Source: Pollutimonas sp035515055 (GTDB lineage: Bacteria; Pseudomonadota; Gammaproteobacteria; Burkholderiales; Burkholderiaceae_B). Taken from it: 64,000 bases of DNA. Shown piece after piece: positions 51,987 through 61,761 of the stretch (the first letter of the stretch is position 1; every line of letters begins with the position of its first letter). The translations under genes and the position numbers were made by a program. The stretch spans positions 42,844 to 106,843 of the forward strand of contig DATJBV010000067.1 of assembly GCA_035515055.1 (NCBI GenBank), given 5' to 3'. The notes under the pieces were generated by a model. That model did not search any database and was not told the origin of the DNA. It saw only the letters and a list, made by a program, of their open reading frames with translations.

Positions 51987-52721
51987 CTAATCCTCGCGAC
52001 GGGTGGCCATCATGTAGTTGACCGATGTGTCGTGGCTGAGCTTGTATAGATCGGTGATGGGGTTATATTCGAGCCCGGCAAGCTTCACCGTGGCTAACCC
52101 AGCATTGCGTACCGCCGCGGCGAGTTCGCTGGGCTTGATGAAATTTTCATAGCTGTGCGTGCCCCTGGGCAGCATGCGAAGTAGGTATTCGGCGCCCACG
52201 ATTGCAAACAGGAAGGACTTCGGGTTGCGGTTCAGGGTGGAAAAGAACACCCAGCCGCCCGGTTTCACCAGGGTGGCGCAGGCCCGCACAATAGAGGCGG
52301 GATCCGGCACGTGTTCCAGCATTTCCATGCAGGTGACGACATCGAACTGCGCCGGATGGCTTGCGGCCATGTCTTCCGCACTGATGGCCTGGTAATTCAC
52401 GGTGATGCCACTTTCCAATCCGTGCAGGCGAGCGACGGTGAGCGACTTTTCCGCCAAGTCGATGCCCGTAACCTTTGCGCCCAGCTTGGCCATGCTTTCG
52501 GCCAATATGCCGCCGCCGCAGCCGACATCGAGGACATTCTTGCCGCTTAGCGCGCCGGCCTGATCCAGAATCCAGTTCAGGCGCAGGGGGTTGATGGCGT
52601 GCAGTGGCTTGAATTCGCTTTCGGGGTCCCACCATCGCGAGGCGAGGGCACTGAACTTATCGAGCTCGGCCTGGTCTACATTGGTTGCACTAGGATGTTC
52701 GGAGGTGGCTGTCGGGTTCAT
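51987..52721 (-). CDS. ubiG: Ubiquinone biosynthesis O-methyltransferase
   Basis: A 244-residue SAM-dependent enzyme for the two O-methylations in ubiquinone synthesis. It begins with the UbiG-type segment DKFSALASRWWDPESEFKPLH, then has the SAM motif NVLDVGCGGGILAESMAKLG and MEMLEHVPDP. Ubiquinone is the electron carrier of the bd oxidase elsewhere in the window. It is first of a two-gene operon with gph. No strong ribosome site precedes the ATG. Confidence 0.95.
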   Translation of the reverse strand: MNPTATSEHPSATNVDQAELDKFSALASRWWDPESEFKPLHAINPLRLNWILDQAGALSGKNVLDVGCGGGILAESMAKLGAKVTGIDLAEKSLTVARLHGLESGITVNYQAISAEDMAASHPAQFDVVTCMEMLEHVPDPASIVRACATLVKPGGWVFFSTLNRNPKSFLFAIVGAEYLLRMLPRGTHSYENFIKPSELAAAVRNAGLATVKLAGLEYNPITDLYKLSHDTSVNYMMATRRED

Positions 52722-52735
52722 GAGCTGTCCAAATG

Positions 52736-52766
52736 AATAAGGGCCCCGCAGTGCGGAGCCCTTATT
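52736..52766 (-). terminator. Terminator between ompA and ubiG
   Basis: AATAAGGGC...CCGC and GCGG...GCCCTTATT form a long stem (52736-52766) with one mismatch and a three-base loop. It starts 35 bases after the ompA stop. The U-tract on the minus strand is short (TTATT), so it may also act in both directions. Confidence 0.7.
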
Positions 52767-52801
52767 GTAGCGTTTAACGCAACAAGTATTACAACTGCAT
52801 A

Positions 52802-53386
52802 TTACTTGCGGACGCCAACGATTTCGATCTCTACGCGACGGTTTTGTGCGCGGCCTTCGCGAGTTTTGTTGGATGCAACAGGACTCGTTTCGCCCTTGCC
52901 TTCGGCGTAGATGCGGTCAGCAGGAATGCCCTTGGTGACCAGGTAGTTCTTAACAGTGTTGGCGCGACGCTGCGACAGACCTTGGTTGTACTTTTCAGTA
53001 CCGATCGAGTCGGTGTGGCCAGTTGCGATGAGCGTTTCCAGATTGATCGTGTCGGCTTGTGCAGCGACTTGATCCAGGATTTGACGGCCTTCGGGCTTCA
53101 GTGTGGCTTTGTCGAAGTCGAAGAAGGTGTCAGCATTCAACACAACCTTGGTGGAAGTTGGAGCAACCACTGGAGCTTGCGCTTGGGCAACAGGTACGCC
53201 GTCGCAGCCGGGGATGCCGGTGGCCGGGGTCCAGAAGTTGTCGCGCCAGCACAATTCGCGGGTGCCGTTTTTCCAAACGTCGCCGTACGGATTTTGCCAG
53301 TTATCGACAGTTTGCGCAGATACTGCACCAGTAGCCGAAGTGGCTGCAATGGCGAGTGCAAGTGCGATTTTGGAGGGTTTATTCAT
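52802..53386 (-). CDS. ompA: OmpA-family outer-membrane protein
   Basis: A 194-residue exported protein with a signal peptide (MNKPSKIALALAIAATSATG, cleavage after AVSA). A short linker part with two Cys (ELCWRDNFW, GIPGCDG) follows, and then an OmpA C-terminal domain from about residue 80. That domain contains FFDFDKATLKPEG and GHTDSIGTEKYNQGLSQRRA, the peptidoglycan-binding motif. The beta-barrel part of E. coli OmpA is missing, as in the Bordetella protein. AGGAG precedes the ATG. It probably anchors the outer membrane to the wall. Confidence 0.93.
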   Translation of the reverse strand: MNKPSKIALALAIAATSATGAVSAQTVDNWQNPYGDVWKNGTRELCWRDNFWTPATGIPGCDGVPVAQAQAPVVAPTSTKVVLNADTFFDFDKATLKPEGRQILDQVAAQADTINLETLIATGHTDSIGTEKYNQGLSQRRANTVKNYLVTKGIPADRIYAEGKGETSPVASNKTREGRAQNRRVEIEIVGVRK

Positions 53387-53845
53387 GTTTCTCCTCGTTG
53401 AGCTTAATGCTGGTAAGTGACCGCAGCGAACCCCCGCCGCATATCAAGAAAACGGGTCCAGTGTAACAACGCCTTGAGATTGCCAAAGAGTTGCGCTGGA
53501 TTCATGCGTGTTAGGGCGAATCTTACGGCATTTCGTGCCGTTTAGTTAAGCCTCAACAGAGCATAAACCCCAGATATCCGGATTTCCACCCTAAGTGCTG
53601 GATTATTGTTGGTTTTTGGCAACAACCATTCCGGCAGCGGGGACTTTACCACGAGGCGTATAAAGCGTCGTCGAGCACGGCCCTTATATATATAGCGGCG
53701 ACCTTGACTGCGAGCCGGAGCCACCCCCTATGCCGGTCTGCCTGCCTCCAAGGAGCGAACGCGTTCCTGACGGGGCGCAGGTGTTAGAATTTCCCCTTCG
53801 CCCGTCATCGGTCCAGTTTCACGCTTTTTATGTTGTAGACACTCT
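53387..53845. other. Intergenic region between ompA and gyrA
   Basis: 459 bases hold the promoters of ompA (minus) and gyrA (plus). On the minus strand TTAACT and TAAGAT 18 bases apart could be an ompA promoter. Between them lies a perfect inverted repeat ACGGCA-TTTCG-TGCCGT (53525-53541). A TATATATATA tract occurs near 53685-53694. On the plus side TTAGAAT (53784-53790) is a possible gyrA -10. I see no convincing gene here. Confidence 0.4.
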
Positions 53846-56557
53846 ATGGATTCCTTCGCCAAGGAGACCCTTCCAATTTCGTTGGAAGAGGAAATGCGCC
53901 GCAGCTACCTGGATTACGCCATGAGCGTCATCATCGGGCGAGCGCTACCCGACGTACGGGACGGCCTCAAGCCGGTGCACCGCCGCGTCCTGTTCGCCAT
54001 GCACGAGCTGAATAACGACTGGAACCGCTCCTACAAGAAGTCGGCGCGTATCGTCGGGGACGTGATCGGTAAGTATCACCCCCATGGCGACACAGCCGTG
54101 TACGACACGATCGTTCGCATGGCCCAGGACTTCTCGTTGCGCTACATGCTGGTCGATGGGCAAGGCAACTTCGGCTCTGTCGACGGCGACAGCGCGGCGG
54201 CCATGCGTTACACCGAAATCCGCCTGTCCAAGATCGCCCACGAGCTGTTGGCCGATATCGACCAGGAAACGGTAGACTTCGGCCCCAACTACGACGGCAA
54301 CGAACAAGAGCCCTTGCTGTTGCCGTCAAGGCTGCCCAATCTGCTGGTGAACGGCAGCTCGGGTATTGCCGTTGGCATGGCCACCAATATTCCGCCGCAT
54401 AACTTGTCAGAAGTGATCGACGGCTGCCTGCATTGCCTGCGCAATCCCGATTGCACGATAGACGACCTCATGCAATTGATACCGGCGCCCGACTTTCCCA
54501 CAGGCGGCATCATTTACGGGATGTCCGGCGTGCGCGAGGGCTATCGCACCGGCCGCGGCCGCGTCATCATGCGGGCCAAGAGTCATTTCGAAGATATGGA
54601 AAAGGGCAATCGCCAAGCCATCATCATCGATGCCATTCCCTATCAGGTAAATAAGAAGACGCTGCAAGAACGCATTGCCGAACTCGTCAACGAGAAGAAA
54701 ATCGAGGGCATCTCCGATATTCGCGACGAGTCCGACAAAGACGGCATGCGCCTGGTCATCGAACTCAAGCGCGGCGAAGTTCCTGAAGTCATCCTGAATA
54801 ATCTGTACAAGAATACGCAGCTGCAGGACACCTTCGGCATGAACATGGTGGCGTTGGTCGACGGCCAGCCCCGACTGCTGAACCTGAAGCAAATGGTGGA
54901 GTACTTCCTGTTCCACCGACGCGAGGTCGTCACGCGGCGCACGGTATTCCAATTGCGCAAGGCCCGCGAACGCGGCCACGTGTTGGAAGGCCTGGCGGTG
55001 GCCCTGGCCAATATCGACGACTTCATTACGATCATCAAGGCCGCGCCGACCCCTCCGGTGGCGAGGCAAGATCTTATGGCCCGCAACTGGGACTCATCGC
55101 TGGTGCGCGAGATGCTGTCGCGCGCCGATGGCGGCGATACGCCCGGCGGAATCGCGGCGTACCGGCCGGAAACGCTGGCCGAAGGTTTCGGCCTGCAAGC
55201 CGACGGCCAGTACCGCCTGAGCGATGTCCAGGCCCAAGAAATCTTGAATATGCGTTTGCAACGCCTGACGGGGCTCGAGCAAGACAAGATCATCGGCGAA
55301 TACAAAGAGATCATGGCAACCATAGCCGATCTGCTCGATATCCTGGCGCGCCCGGAACGCATTACCACCATCATCAGCGACGAACTCCTGGCCATCAAGC
55401 TGGAATTCTCCACGAACGCCAAAGATGAACGCCGTTCCGAGATCGAGCACAACGCAACCGAGCTCGACACGGAAGATCTGATCACGCCAATGGACATGGT
55501 GGTGACCCTGTCGCAATCCGGATACATAAAAAGCCAGCCTTTGTCCGAATACCGTTCGCAGAAGCGCGGTGGGCGCGGCAAGCAGGCCACCACCATGAAA
55601 GAGAACGACTGGATAGACCAGCTGTTCATTGCCAATACGCACGACTTCCTGCTGTGCTTTTCCGATCGCGGGCGTGTCTATTGGCTCAAGGTGTGGGAAG
55701 TTCCGCAGGGTTCGCGCGGCTCGCGCGGACGCCCCATCGTCAACATGTTTCCTCTCGTTGACGGCGAAAAAATCACCGTGGTTTTGGCAGTCAAAGAGTT
55801 CAGCGACGATCACTATGTGTTCATGGCCACCTCTCGCGGCACGGTCAAGAAGACCCCATTGTCCGACTTTTCAAACCCTCGCAAGGCAGGCATCATCGCG
55901 GTGGCCCTTGACGACGCCGACTACCTTATCGGTGCGGACCTCACCGACGGCAAGCACGATGTCATGCTGTTCTCCGATGCCGGCAAGGCGGTTCGCTTCG
56001 ACGAGAACGACGTTCGCCCCATGGGCCGGACCGCGCGCGGGGTGCGCGGCATGATGCTGGAAGAATCCCAGTCTGTCATTGCACTGCTGGTGGCGGGCGA
56101 TGAATCGCAGAGCGTGCTTACGGCTACGCAAAACGGCTACGGCAAGCGCACGTCCATTGTTGAATACACGCGTCACGGCCGCGGTACGAAGGGCATGATC
56201 GCTATCCAGACATCGGCTCGCAACGGCAAGGTGGTGGGTGCGGTGCTAGTCGAACCGTCCGATGAAATCATGTTGATAACCACGGCGGGTGTGCTGGTTC
56301 GCACCCGTGTGTCGGAAATTCGCGAGATGGGCCGTGCCACGCAAGGCGTGACGCTCATCAACGTCGACGACAACAGCATGCTGTCCGGCGTTCGTCGCGT
56401 CGTTGAAAGCGACGCCGACATGGACGAAGACCTGGACGATGCCGACGACGATGCAATCGTCGGGGCGGGCGACGATCCGATCATCGACGCAGACAACGGT
56501 TCCGTCGGCAATGCCGATGACGATGCAATGCCCGAGCCTACAGGGGACGATGAATAA
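53846..56557 (+). CDS. gyrA: DNA gyrase subunit A
   Basis: The 903-residue breakage-rejoining subunit of gyrase. The active-site Tyr122 lies in AAMRYTEIRL. The quinolone-resistance region reads GKYHPHGDTAVYD with Thr83 and Asp87, which looks like a wild-type state. The C-terminal beta-pinwheel has the GyrA-box-like QKRGGRGKQ. The last 50 residues are a very acidic tail (MDEDLDDADDDAIVGAGDD). No ribosome site is obvious before the ATG. It heads an operon: its stop TAA overlaps the serC start as TAATG. Confidence 0.97.
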   Translation: MDSFAKETLPISLEEEMRRSYLDYAMSVIIGRALPDVRDGLKPVHRRVLFAMHELNNDWNRSYKKSARIVGDVIGKYHPHGDTAVYDTIVRMAQDFSLRYMLVDGQGNFGSVDGDSAAAMRYTEIRLSKIAHELLADIDQETVDFGPNYDGNEQEPLLLPSRLPNLLVNGSSGIAVGMATNIPPHNLSEVIDGCLHCLRNPDCTIDDLMQLIPAPDFPTGGIIYGMSGVREGYRTGRGRVIMRAKSHFEDMEKGNRQAIIIDAIPYQVNKKTLQERIAELVNEKKIEGISDIRDESDKDGMRLVIELKRGEVPEVILNNLYKNTQLQDTFGMNMVALVDGQPRLLNLKQMVEYFLFHRREVVTRRTVFQLRKARERGHVLEGLAVALANIDDFITIIKAAPTPPVARQDLMARNWDSSLVREMLSRADGGDTPGGIAAYRPETLAEGFGLQADGQYRLSDVQAQEILNMRLQRLTGLEQDKIIGEYKEIMATIADLLDILARPERITTIISDELLAIKLEFSTNAKDERRSEIEHNATELDTEDLITPMDMVVTLSQSGYIKSQPLSEYRSQKRGGRGKQATTMKENDWIDQLFIANTHDFLLCFSDRGRVYWLKVWEVPQGSRGSRGRPIVNMFPLVDGEKITVVLAVKEFSDDHYVFMATSRGTVKKTPLSDFSNPRKAGIIAVALDDADYLIGADLTDGKHDVMLFSDAGKAVRFDENDVRPMGRTARGVRGMMLEESQSVIALLVAGDESQSVLTATQNGYGKRTSIVEYTRHGRGTKGMIAIQTSARNGKVVGAVLVEPSDEIMLITTAGVLVRTRVSEIREMGRATQGVTLINVDDNSMLSGVRRVVESDADMDEDLDDADDDAIVGAGDDPIIDADNGSVGNADDDAMPEPTGDDE

Positions 56558-57684
56558 TGCGTCCTTGGAATTTTTCGGCGGGTCCGTCGGCCTTGCCATT
56601 GGAAGTGCTCGAGCAGGCGGCGGCCGAAATGACCGATTGGCACGGCTGCGGCATGTCCGTGATGGAAATGAGCCATCGGGGCAAGCAGTTTACGCAGATC
56701 CGCGACGAGGCGGAGGCCGACCTGCGCCGCTTGCTCGCCGTACCGGAATCGTACGACGTGCTGTTCATGCAAGGCGGTGCGACCGCCGAGAACGCCATCG
56801 TCCCAATGAACCTCATCGGCCGCAATGGATCGGGCAAGGCGGACTATATCCTTTCCGGGATATGGTCGAATAAATCGCATAAGGAAGCAGGGCGCTATGG
56901 CGACATCGCCATCGCGGCAAGCAGCGGCACAGAACGGGTAATGGATGGTGTCGCGCAGTCGCCCTGGTCCTGGTTCCCCGAAGCGGACAGCTGGCGCGTG
57001 CGGCCCGACGCCGCCTATCTCCACCTGTGCGGCAACGAGACCATAGGCGGCGTCGAATTTGCTTCATGGCCCTCCATGGATAGCATTGATGCTTCCGGCG
57101 TTCCGCTCGTTGTGGACGTGTCGTCGCACTTTTTATCCCGCCCCATCGACTTTTCGAAGGCGGCCATGGTGTACGCCGGCGCTCAGAAGAACGCAGGACC
57201 CGCTGGCCTTACGATAGTCATTGTGCGCAAGGACCTGGTGGGCCACGCATTGCCCGTCTGCCCGTCCGCCTTCGACTACGCGAACGTGGCGGGCGCCGAT
57301 TCCATGTTCAACACGCCACCCACATATGCCATTTATATTGCCGGCCTCGTGTTCAAGTGGCTGCTGCGCCAGGGCGGCATAGACGCCATCGAAGCTGCGA
57401 ATATTGCCAAGGCCGACGCGTTGTATCGCTATCTCGACACGTCGGCGTTTTACCGCAGCCCGGTCCATGCCGCGTCGCGGTCCCGCATGAACGTCCCGTT
57501 TTTCCTGGCCGACGAGTCGCTTAATACCGACTTCCTCGCAATGGCCGAAGCGGCAGGGCTCACCCAGTTGAAGGGGCATAAAAGCGTGGGGGGAATGCGG
57601 GCTTCCATTTATAACGCCGTGCCTATGGAAGGCATACAGGCACTGGTCTCATATATGCAGGATTTCGAACGCCGTCATGGATAA
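56557..57684 (+). CDS. serC: Phosphoserine aminotransferase
   Basis: A 375-residue PLP enzyme that makes phosphoserine from 3-phosphohydroxypyruvate (serine route) and also serves pyridoxal phosphate synthesis. It starts NFSAGPSALPLEVLEQA, has MEMSHRGKQF and MQGGAT, and the PLP Lys is in VYAGAQKNAGPAG. The ATG overlaps the gyrA stop, and the 3' end overlaps pheA by eight bases, so translation is coupled along the operon. Confidence 0.96.
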   Translation: MRPWNFSAGPSALPLEVLEQAAAEMTDWHGCGMSVMEMSHRGKQFTQIRDEAEADLRRLLAVPESYDVLFMQGGATAENAIVPMNLIGRNGSGKADYILSGIWSNKSHKEAGRYGDIAIAASSGTERVMDGVAQSPWSWFPEADSWRVRPDAAYLHLCGNETIGGVEFASWPSMDSIDASGVPLVVDVSSHFLSRPIDFSKAAMVYAGAQKNAGPAGLTIVIVRKDLVGHALPVCPSAFDYANVAGADSMFNTPPTYAIYIAGLVFKWLLRQGGIDAIEAANIAKADALYRYLDTSAFYRSPVHAASRSRMNVPFFLADESLNTDFLAMAEAAGLTQLKGHKSVGGMRASIYNAVPMEGIQALVSYMQDFERRHG

Positions 57685-58762
57685 TTCTTTGCAAGCCCGC
57701 TTGCTGCCGGTACGCCAGCGCATCGATGCGATCGACGAGCAAATCTTGGAACTCCTCAATCAACGCGCAGTCGCAGCGCAGGATGTCGGCCGTATCAAGC
57801 AGGATTTCGACGTGGACGGGCCTGTGCTCAAGCCCGAGCGCGAAGCCATGGTGATTCGTCGGCTGCAAGGCCTCAATAAAGGGCCTTTCACCGAGTCCGC
57901 CATCGATGCTGTCTGGACGCAGATCATCTCCACTTGCCGAGGCCTTGAAAGCGTCTTGACCGTTGCTTATCTTGGGCCCCAGGGGTCGTTCTCCGAGCAG
58001 GCCGCCCTTGAGCATTTCGGACACGCCATCACGCGTCTTCGTTGCGATTCGTTCGACGAGGTGTTCCGCGCGGTAGAGGCCGGCCAGGCGGATGTCGGCA
58101 TGGTTCCCGTCGAGAATTCGACGGAAGGCGCCGTCAACCGCACGCTGGATCTCCTGCTTAATTCGCCGCTCAAGCTGCTGGGCGAGCGCTCGATCAATAT
58201 CCATCACAACCTCATGACGCAGTCGGGCGACCTTAAAGGGGTGACCCGCATCATGGCGCATCCGCAGGCGCTTGCGCAATGCCAGGCTTGGCTGACGCAG
58301 CATTGTCCCGATATTGCGCGGGATGCCGCATCGAGCAACGGCGAAGCGGCGCGCGCGGCCTCGCTTGACCCCTCGATTGCCGCCATTGCAGGTGCCACGG
58401 CCGCTCAGGCTTGGGGGCTGCAGGTCGTCGCGGCCGGTATACAAGACGATCCACAGAACCGCACGCGATTCCTTGCGGTGGGCGCCATTGAAACCCTGCC
58501 CACCGGTGCCGACAAGACCAGCATTATCCTGGCGGTGCCCAATCGGGCGGGCGCCGTATACGACATGTTGGCTCCTTTGGCGGCCAATGGCGTGTCCATG
58601 ACGCGGCTTGAATCGCGTCCCGCCCGCACCGGACAGTGGGAATACTATTTTTATGTCGACTTGTTAGGTCATCGCAACGAACCGGCCGTGGCGCAGGCGC
58701 TCCTTGACTTGAAAAAGCAGGTCGCGTTCTTCAAAGTGCTGGGCTCGTATCCCGCTCAATAA
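57677..58762 (+). CDS. pheA: Bifunctional chorismate mutase/prephenate dehydratase (P-protein)
   Basis: A 361-residue enzyme for two steps to phenylalanine. The chorismate mutase domain (about 1-90) has RQRIDAIDEQILELLNQR. The prephenate dehydratase domain (about 92-270) has YLGPQGSFSEQAALEHFG and VPVENSTEGAVNRTLD. The ACT domain (about 280-361) carries the Phe-binding ESRP motif (TRLESRPARTGQWEY), so feedback inhibition by phenylalanine is expected. Confidence 0.96.
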   Translation: MDNSLQARLLPVRQRIDAIDEQILELLNQRAVAAQDVGRIKQDFDVDGPVLKPEREAMVIRRLQGLNKGPFTESAIDAVWTQIISTCRGLESVLTVAYLGPQGSFSEQAALEHFGHAITRLRCDSFDEVFRAVEAGQADVGMVPVENSTEGAVNRTLDLLLNSPLKLLGERSINIHHNLMTQSGDLKGVTRIMAHPQALAQCQAWLTQHCPDIARDAASSNGEAARAASLDPSIAAIAGATAAQAWGLQVVAAGIQDDPQNRTRFLAVGAIETLPTGADKTSIILAVPNRAGAVYDMLAPLAANGVSMTRLESRPARTGQWEYYFYVDLLGHRNEPAVAQALLDLKKQVAFFKVLGSYPAQ

Positions 58763-58776
58763 ATAGAGAGGCTCGC

Positions 58777-59661
58777 TTGAGACCAGGGGCTATCGCGCCG
58801 GTGTTGGCCATCGTGGGCGTCGGGCTGATCGGCGGTTCAGTCGCCGCCGCCTTGCGCGCGCGCGGGGCGGTTGCGCGCGTGCTGGGCGTAGGGCGTCAGC
58901 AGGCTTCCTTGTCGCGCGCCCTCCACCTAGGCCTGATCGACGAAGCGGTTACGCTTGAGCAGGCCGCCGCGAGTGCCGACATTATCCTGCTTGCCATGCC
59001 GGTGGGCGCGACGGGAGCTGTCCTATCTGAATTGCAGCCGCATCTACGCCTTGAAACGCTGGTTACCGATACCGGCAGCACCAAGATGGATGTCGTGGCG
59101 GCGGCCCGGCTGGCCATGGGCGACAAGATAGGTCAATTCATACCGGGTCACCCGATTGCGGGTGCCGAGACGGTCGGGCCCGATAGCGCGGAACCAGCGC
59201 TGTTTCGCGGCCGTACCGTTGTGCTGACGCCTTTGGAAGAGAACAGCGGCGCGGATCGCGCGCGCTTGACGCAATTATGGGAAAACTGCGGCGCCCGGGT
59301 CATGCTCATGGACGCGGGGCAGCACGATGCCATTCTTGCGTCCGTCAGTCACGTACCTCATCTGCTTTCATCCGTGTTCATGTGGCAGGTGGCGAGCGCG
59401 GGCGACTCGGATTTGCGCATGGCCTTGGCCGGCAGCGGCTTTCGCGATTTTACGCGGATTGCGGCGGGATCCCCGGAAGTGTGGCGCGATATATTCTTGA
59501 CCAACCGAACCGCCGTACTGGCCGAATTGCAAGAAGTGAAGGCAGCCTTGTTGCAGGCGGAAGATGCCTTGCAGGCGGGCGATGGCAAGCAGTTGCAGGA
59601 TTTTCTTGAACATGCGGCGCTTGCGCGCCGATTTTGGGGTAGCAGGAGCGGTATGTCATGA
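58777..59661 (+). CDS. tyrA: Prephenate dehydrogenase
   Basis: A 294-residue NAD-dependent enzyme that converts prephenate to 4-hydroxyphenylpyruvate for tyrosine. It has the Rossmann motif GVGLIGGSVAAALRARG, TDTGSTKMDVV and PGHPIAGAE. No chorismate mutase or ACT domain is fused. The start appears to be TTG at 58777 with GAGAGG five bases upstream. The stop overlaps the aroA start as ATGA. Confidence 0.93.
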   Translation: MRPGAIAPVLAIVGVGLIGGSVAAALRARGAVARVLGVGRQQASLSRALHLGLIDEAVTLEQAAASADIILLAMPVGATGAVLSELQPHLRLETLVTDTGSTKMDVVAAARLAMGDKIGQFIPGHPIAGAETVGPDSAEPALFRGRTVVLTPLEENSGADRARLTQLWENCGARVMLMDAGQHDAILASVSHVPHLLSSVFMWQVASAGDSDLRMALAGSGFRDFTRIAAGSPEVWRDIFLTNRTAVLAELQEVKAALLQAEDALQAGDGKQLQDFLEHAALARRFWGSRSGMS

Positions 59662-60980
59662 CAACAAGTCCCAGCCTATGCCTGCAGCCGGTGCGCGCTG
59701 CGCGGGGCAGCGTCGATTTGCCCGGTTCCAAAAGCATTTCGAACCGGGTCTTGCTGCTTGCCGCGCTTGCCGAGGGCACGACCCGGCTCGACGGCCTGCT
59801 CGACTCGGACGATACACGCGTCATGCTCGCCGCACTGCGCGAACTGGGTGTCGGTATCCATAATGCCGCCGCCAATTGCGCAACGGTAACGGGCATATGT
59901 CCATTTCCGGCGAAGAAGGCGGACCTATTCCTCGGGAATGCGGGCACGGCGTTTCGTCCGTTGACGGCGGCCCTGGCATTGATGGGTGGAGACTATCGCC
60001 TGTCCGGCGTGCCCCGCATGCACGAGCGGCCGATCGGCGATCTGGTCGATGCGTTGGCCCAGCTTGGCGCGAATGTGCGCTATGAAGGCAATGACGGCTA
60101 TCCGCCGTTGCATATCGTCCAGGGCGCTATCCGCGCTGGCGAGCCTGTCAAGATAAAAGGGTCCGTATCCAGCCAATTCCTGACCGCGCTGTTATTGGCG
60201 GGCCCGATTTATACCGCGCATTCCTCGCAGCCCCTGGTCATCGACGTGGAAGGTGAGCTGATTTCGCAACCCTATATCCTGATCACGCTCAATCTGATGG
60301 CAAGATTCGGGGTAAGCGTACAACGGGACGGATGGCGGCGTTTCACGGTGGCGGCAGGTGCGCGCTACGCATCGCCAGGCTATATTCATATCGAGGGCGA
60401 CGCCTCTAGCGCGTCGTATTTCATGGCATTGGGCGCGATCGGCGGCGGTCCGGTTCACATACATGGCGCCGGGTCCGACAGCATCCAGGGCGACATGGGG
60501 TTTGCCGACGTGGTCGAGTCCATGGGCGCTACAGTTGTTCGCCATTCCGACGCCATACAGGTCAGCGGCGCGCGGGTCGCCAATGGCGAAAAGCTGCGAG
60601 CCTTCGATCGCGATTTCAATTTGATTCCCGATGCGGCCATGACGGCTGCCGCGCTGGCGCTATATGCCGATGGCCCATGCACCTTGCGCAATATCGGCAG
60701 TTGGCGCGTGAAAGAAACCGACCGCATTCACGCGATGCACACGGAACTGGAAAAACTGGGCGCCAGGGTGGAGTCGGGTTCCGACTGGATGCGCGTCCAT
60801 CCAGTGGCGCCGGGGGCATGGACGGCGGCCAGCATCGAAACGTACGACGACCATCGCATGGCCATGTGTTTTTCATTGGCCGCTTTTGGTCCAGTGCCTG
60901 TTACTATCCTCGACCCCGATTGTGTCGCCAAGACTTTTCCCACCTATTTTTCGGTTTTTCAGGCATTGCTGCAAGCATGA
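59658..60980 (+). CDS. aroA: 3-phosphoshikimate 1-carboxyvinyltransferase (EPSP synthase)
   Basis: A 440-residue enzyme that joins shikimate-3-phosphate and phosphoenolpyruvate in chorismate synthesis; it feeds pheA and tyrA next to it. Substrate-binding motifs are PGSKSISNRVLLLAALAEG, LGNAGTAFRPLTAALAL, RMHERPIGDLVDAL, and near the end YDDHRMAMCFSLAAFG. The NAGTAFRP sequence places it among class I, glyphosate-sensitive enzymes (family knowledge). It overlaps tyrA and cmk by four bases each. Confidence 0.96.
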   Translation: MTTSPSLCLQPVRAARGSVDLPGSKSISNRVLLLAALAEGTTRLDGLLDSDDTRVMLAALRELGVGIHNAAANCATVTGICPFPAKKADLFLGNAGTAFRPLTAALALMGGDYRLSGVPRMHERPIGDLVDALAQLGANVRYEGNDGYPPLHIVQGAIRAGEPVKIKGSVSSQFLTALLLAGPIYTAHSSQPLVIDVEGELISQPYILITLNLMARFGVSVQRDGWRRFTVAAGARYASPGYIHIEGDASSASYFMALGAIGGGPVHIHGAGSDSIQGDMGFADVVESMGATVVRHSDAIQVSGARVANGEKLRAFDRDFNLIPDAAMTAAALALYADGPCTLRNIGSWRVKETDRIHAMHTELEKLGARVESGSDWMRVHPVAPGAWTAASIETYDDHRMAMCFSLAAFGPVPVTILDPDCVAKTFPTYFSVFQALLQA

Positions 60981-61663
60981 GTTCAACGTCCGCCCACATC
61001 CCAGTCATTACGATCGACGGTCCCACCGCCTCGGGCAAGGGAACCATTGCCCACCGCGTTGCGCAGGCACTTGGCTATACGGTGCTCGATAGCGGCGCCC
61101 TGTACCGCCTGACCGCTCTTGCTGTACAGCGGCAGGGGGTGGATCCTGACAATGAGCACGACGTTGCGCGCGTGGCGCAAGACCTGGATGTGGCCTTTCA
61201 GGGCGACCAGGTATTGCTTGACGGCGTCGACGTGGCAACCCTGATACGCCAGGAAAACGTGGGCAACTTGGCGTCCAAGATAGCGGCCTATGCGCCTCTG
61301 CGCAAGGCCCTGCTGGCCCGGCAGCGGGCATTTCGGCTTGCGCCGGGCCTGGTGGCCGACGGGCGCGATATGGGCACCGTCGTTTTTCCTGACGCCACGC
61401 TAAAGGTGTTTTTGGTCGCCGATCCACGGGCGAGGGCGGAAAGACGCTGTAAGCAGTTGAAGGAAAAGGGCTTTTCTGCTAATCTTACGGCCTTGTTGGA
61501 AGATATGCTTTCGCGCGACGAGCGCGATCGCACACGGGCAAATGCGCCGCTGATCGCGGCGCCCGACGCCAAAACAATCGATTCATCTGCGTTAAGCATC
61601 GATGAAACGGTCAAGGCAGTACTCGACCATTGGTCAAATCTGGGGTTTCTGGCGGCGCGCTAG
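60977..61663 (+). CDS. cmk: Cytidylate kinase
   Basis: A 228-residue nucleoside-monophosphate kinase for CMP and dCMP. It has the P-loop IDGPTASGKGTIAHRVA, DSGALYRLTAL and DGRDMGTVVFPDA; the NMP-binding insert of bacterial Cmk is present. The start ATG overlaps the aroA stop as ATGA. cmk directly before rpsA is the common bacterial order. Confidence 0.96.
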   Translation: MSSTSAHIPVITIDGPTASGKGTIAHRVAQALGYTVLDSGALYRLTALAVQRQGVDPDNEHDVARVAQDLDVAFQGDQVLLDGVDVATLIRQENVGNLASKIAAYAPLRKALLARQRAFRLAPGLVADGRDMGTVVFPDATLKVFLVADPRARAERRCKQLKEKGFSANLTALLEDMLSRDERDRTRANAPLIAAPDAKTIDSSALSIDETVKAVLDHWSNLGFLAAR

Positions 61664-61761
61664 GCAGTACAGCCAGCGTACCGCCCGAAATTTTCTTTTA
61701 CTCCACTGGGAATTTTCCTGGTGTGTTTTTTACAGCCATCCTGGCTTATGGATTCCATTTA
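61664..61761 (+). promoter_or_regulatory. rpsA leader without a clear ribosome-binding sequence
   Basis: The 98 bases between cmk and rpsA are pyrimidine-rich (TTTTCTTTTACTCC, GTGTTTTTTACAG). The start context GGATTCCATTTAATG has no good anti-16S match. E. coli rpsA also lacks a Shine-Dalgarno sequence and is repressed by its own product, so self-control by S1 is plausible here. Confidence 0.4.

Noticed and set aside
53542..53724. 60-codon frame on the minus strand in the ompA-gyrA gap
   Set aside because: It is Arg-rich with no ribosome site, overlaps likely promoter elements, and resembles no known protein.
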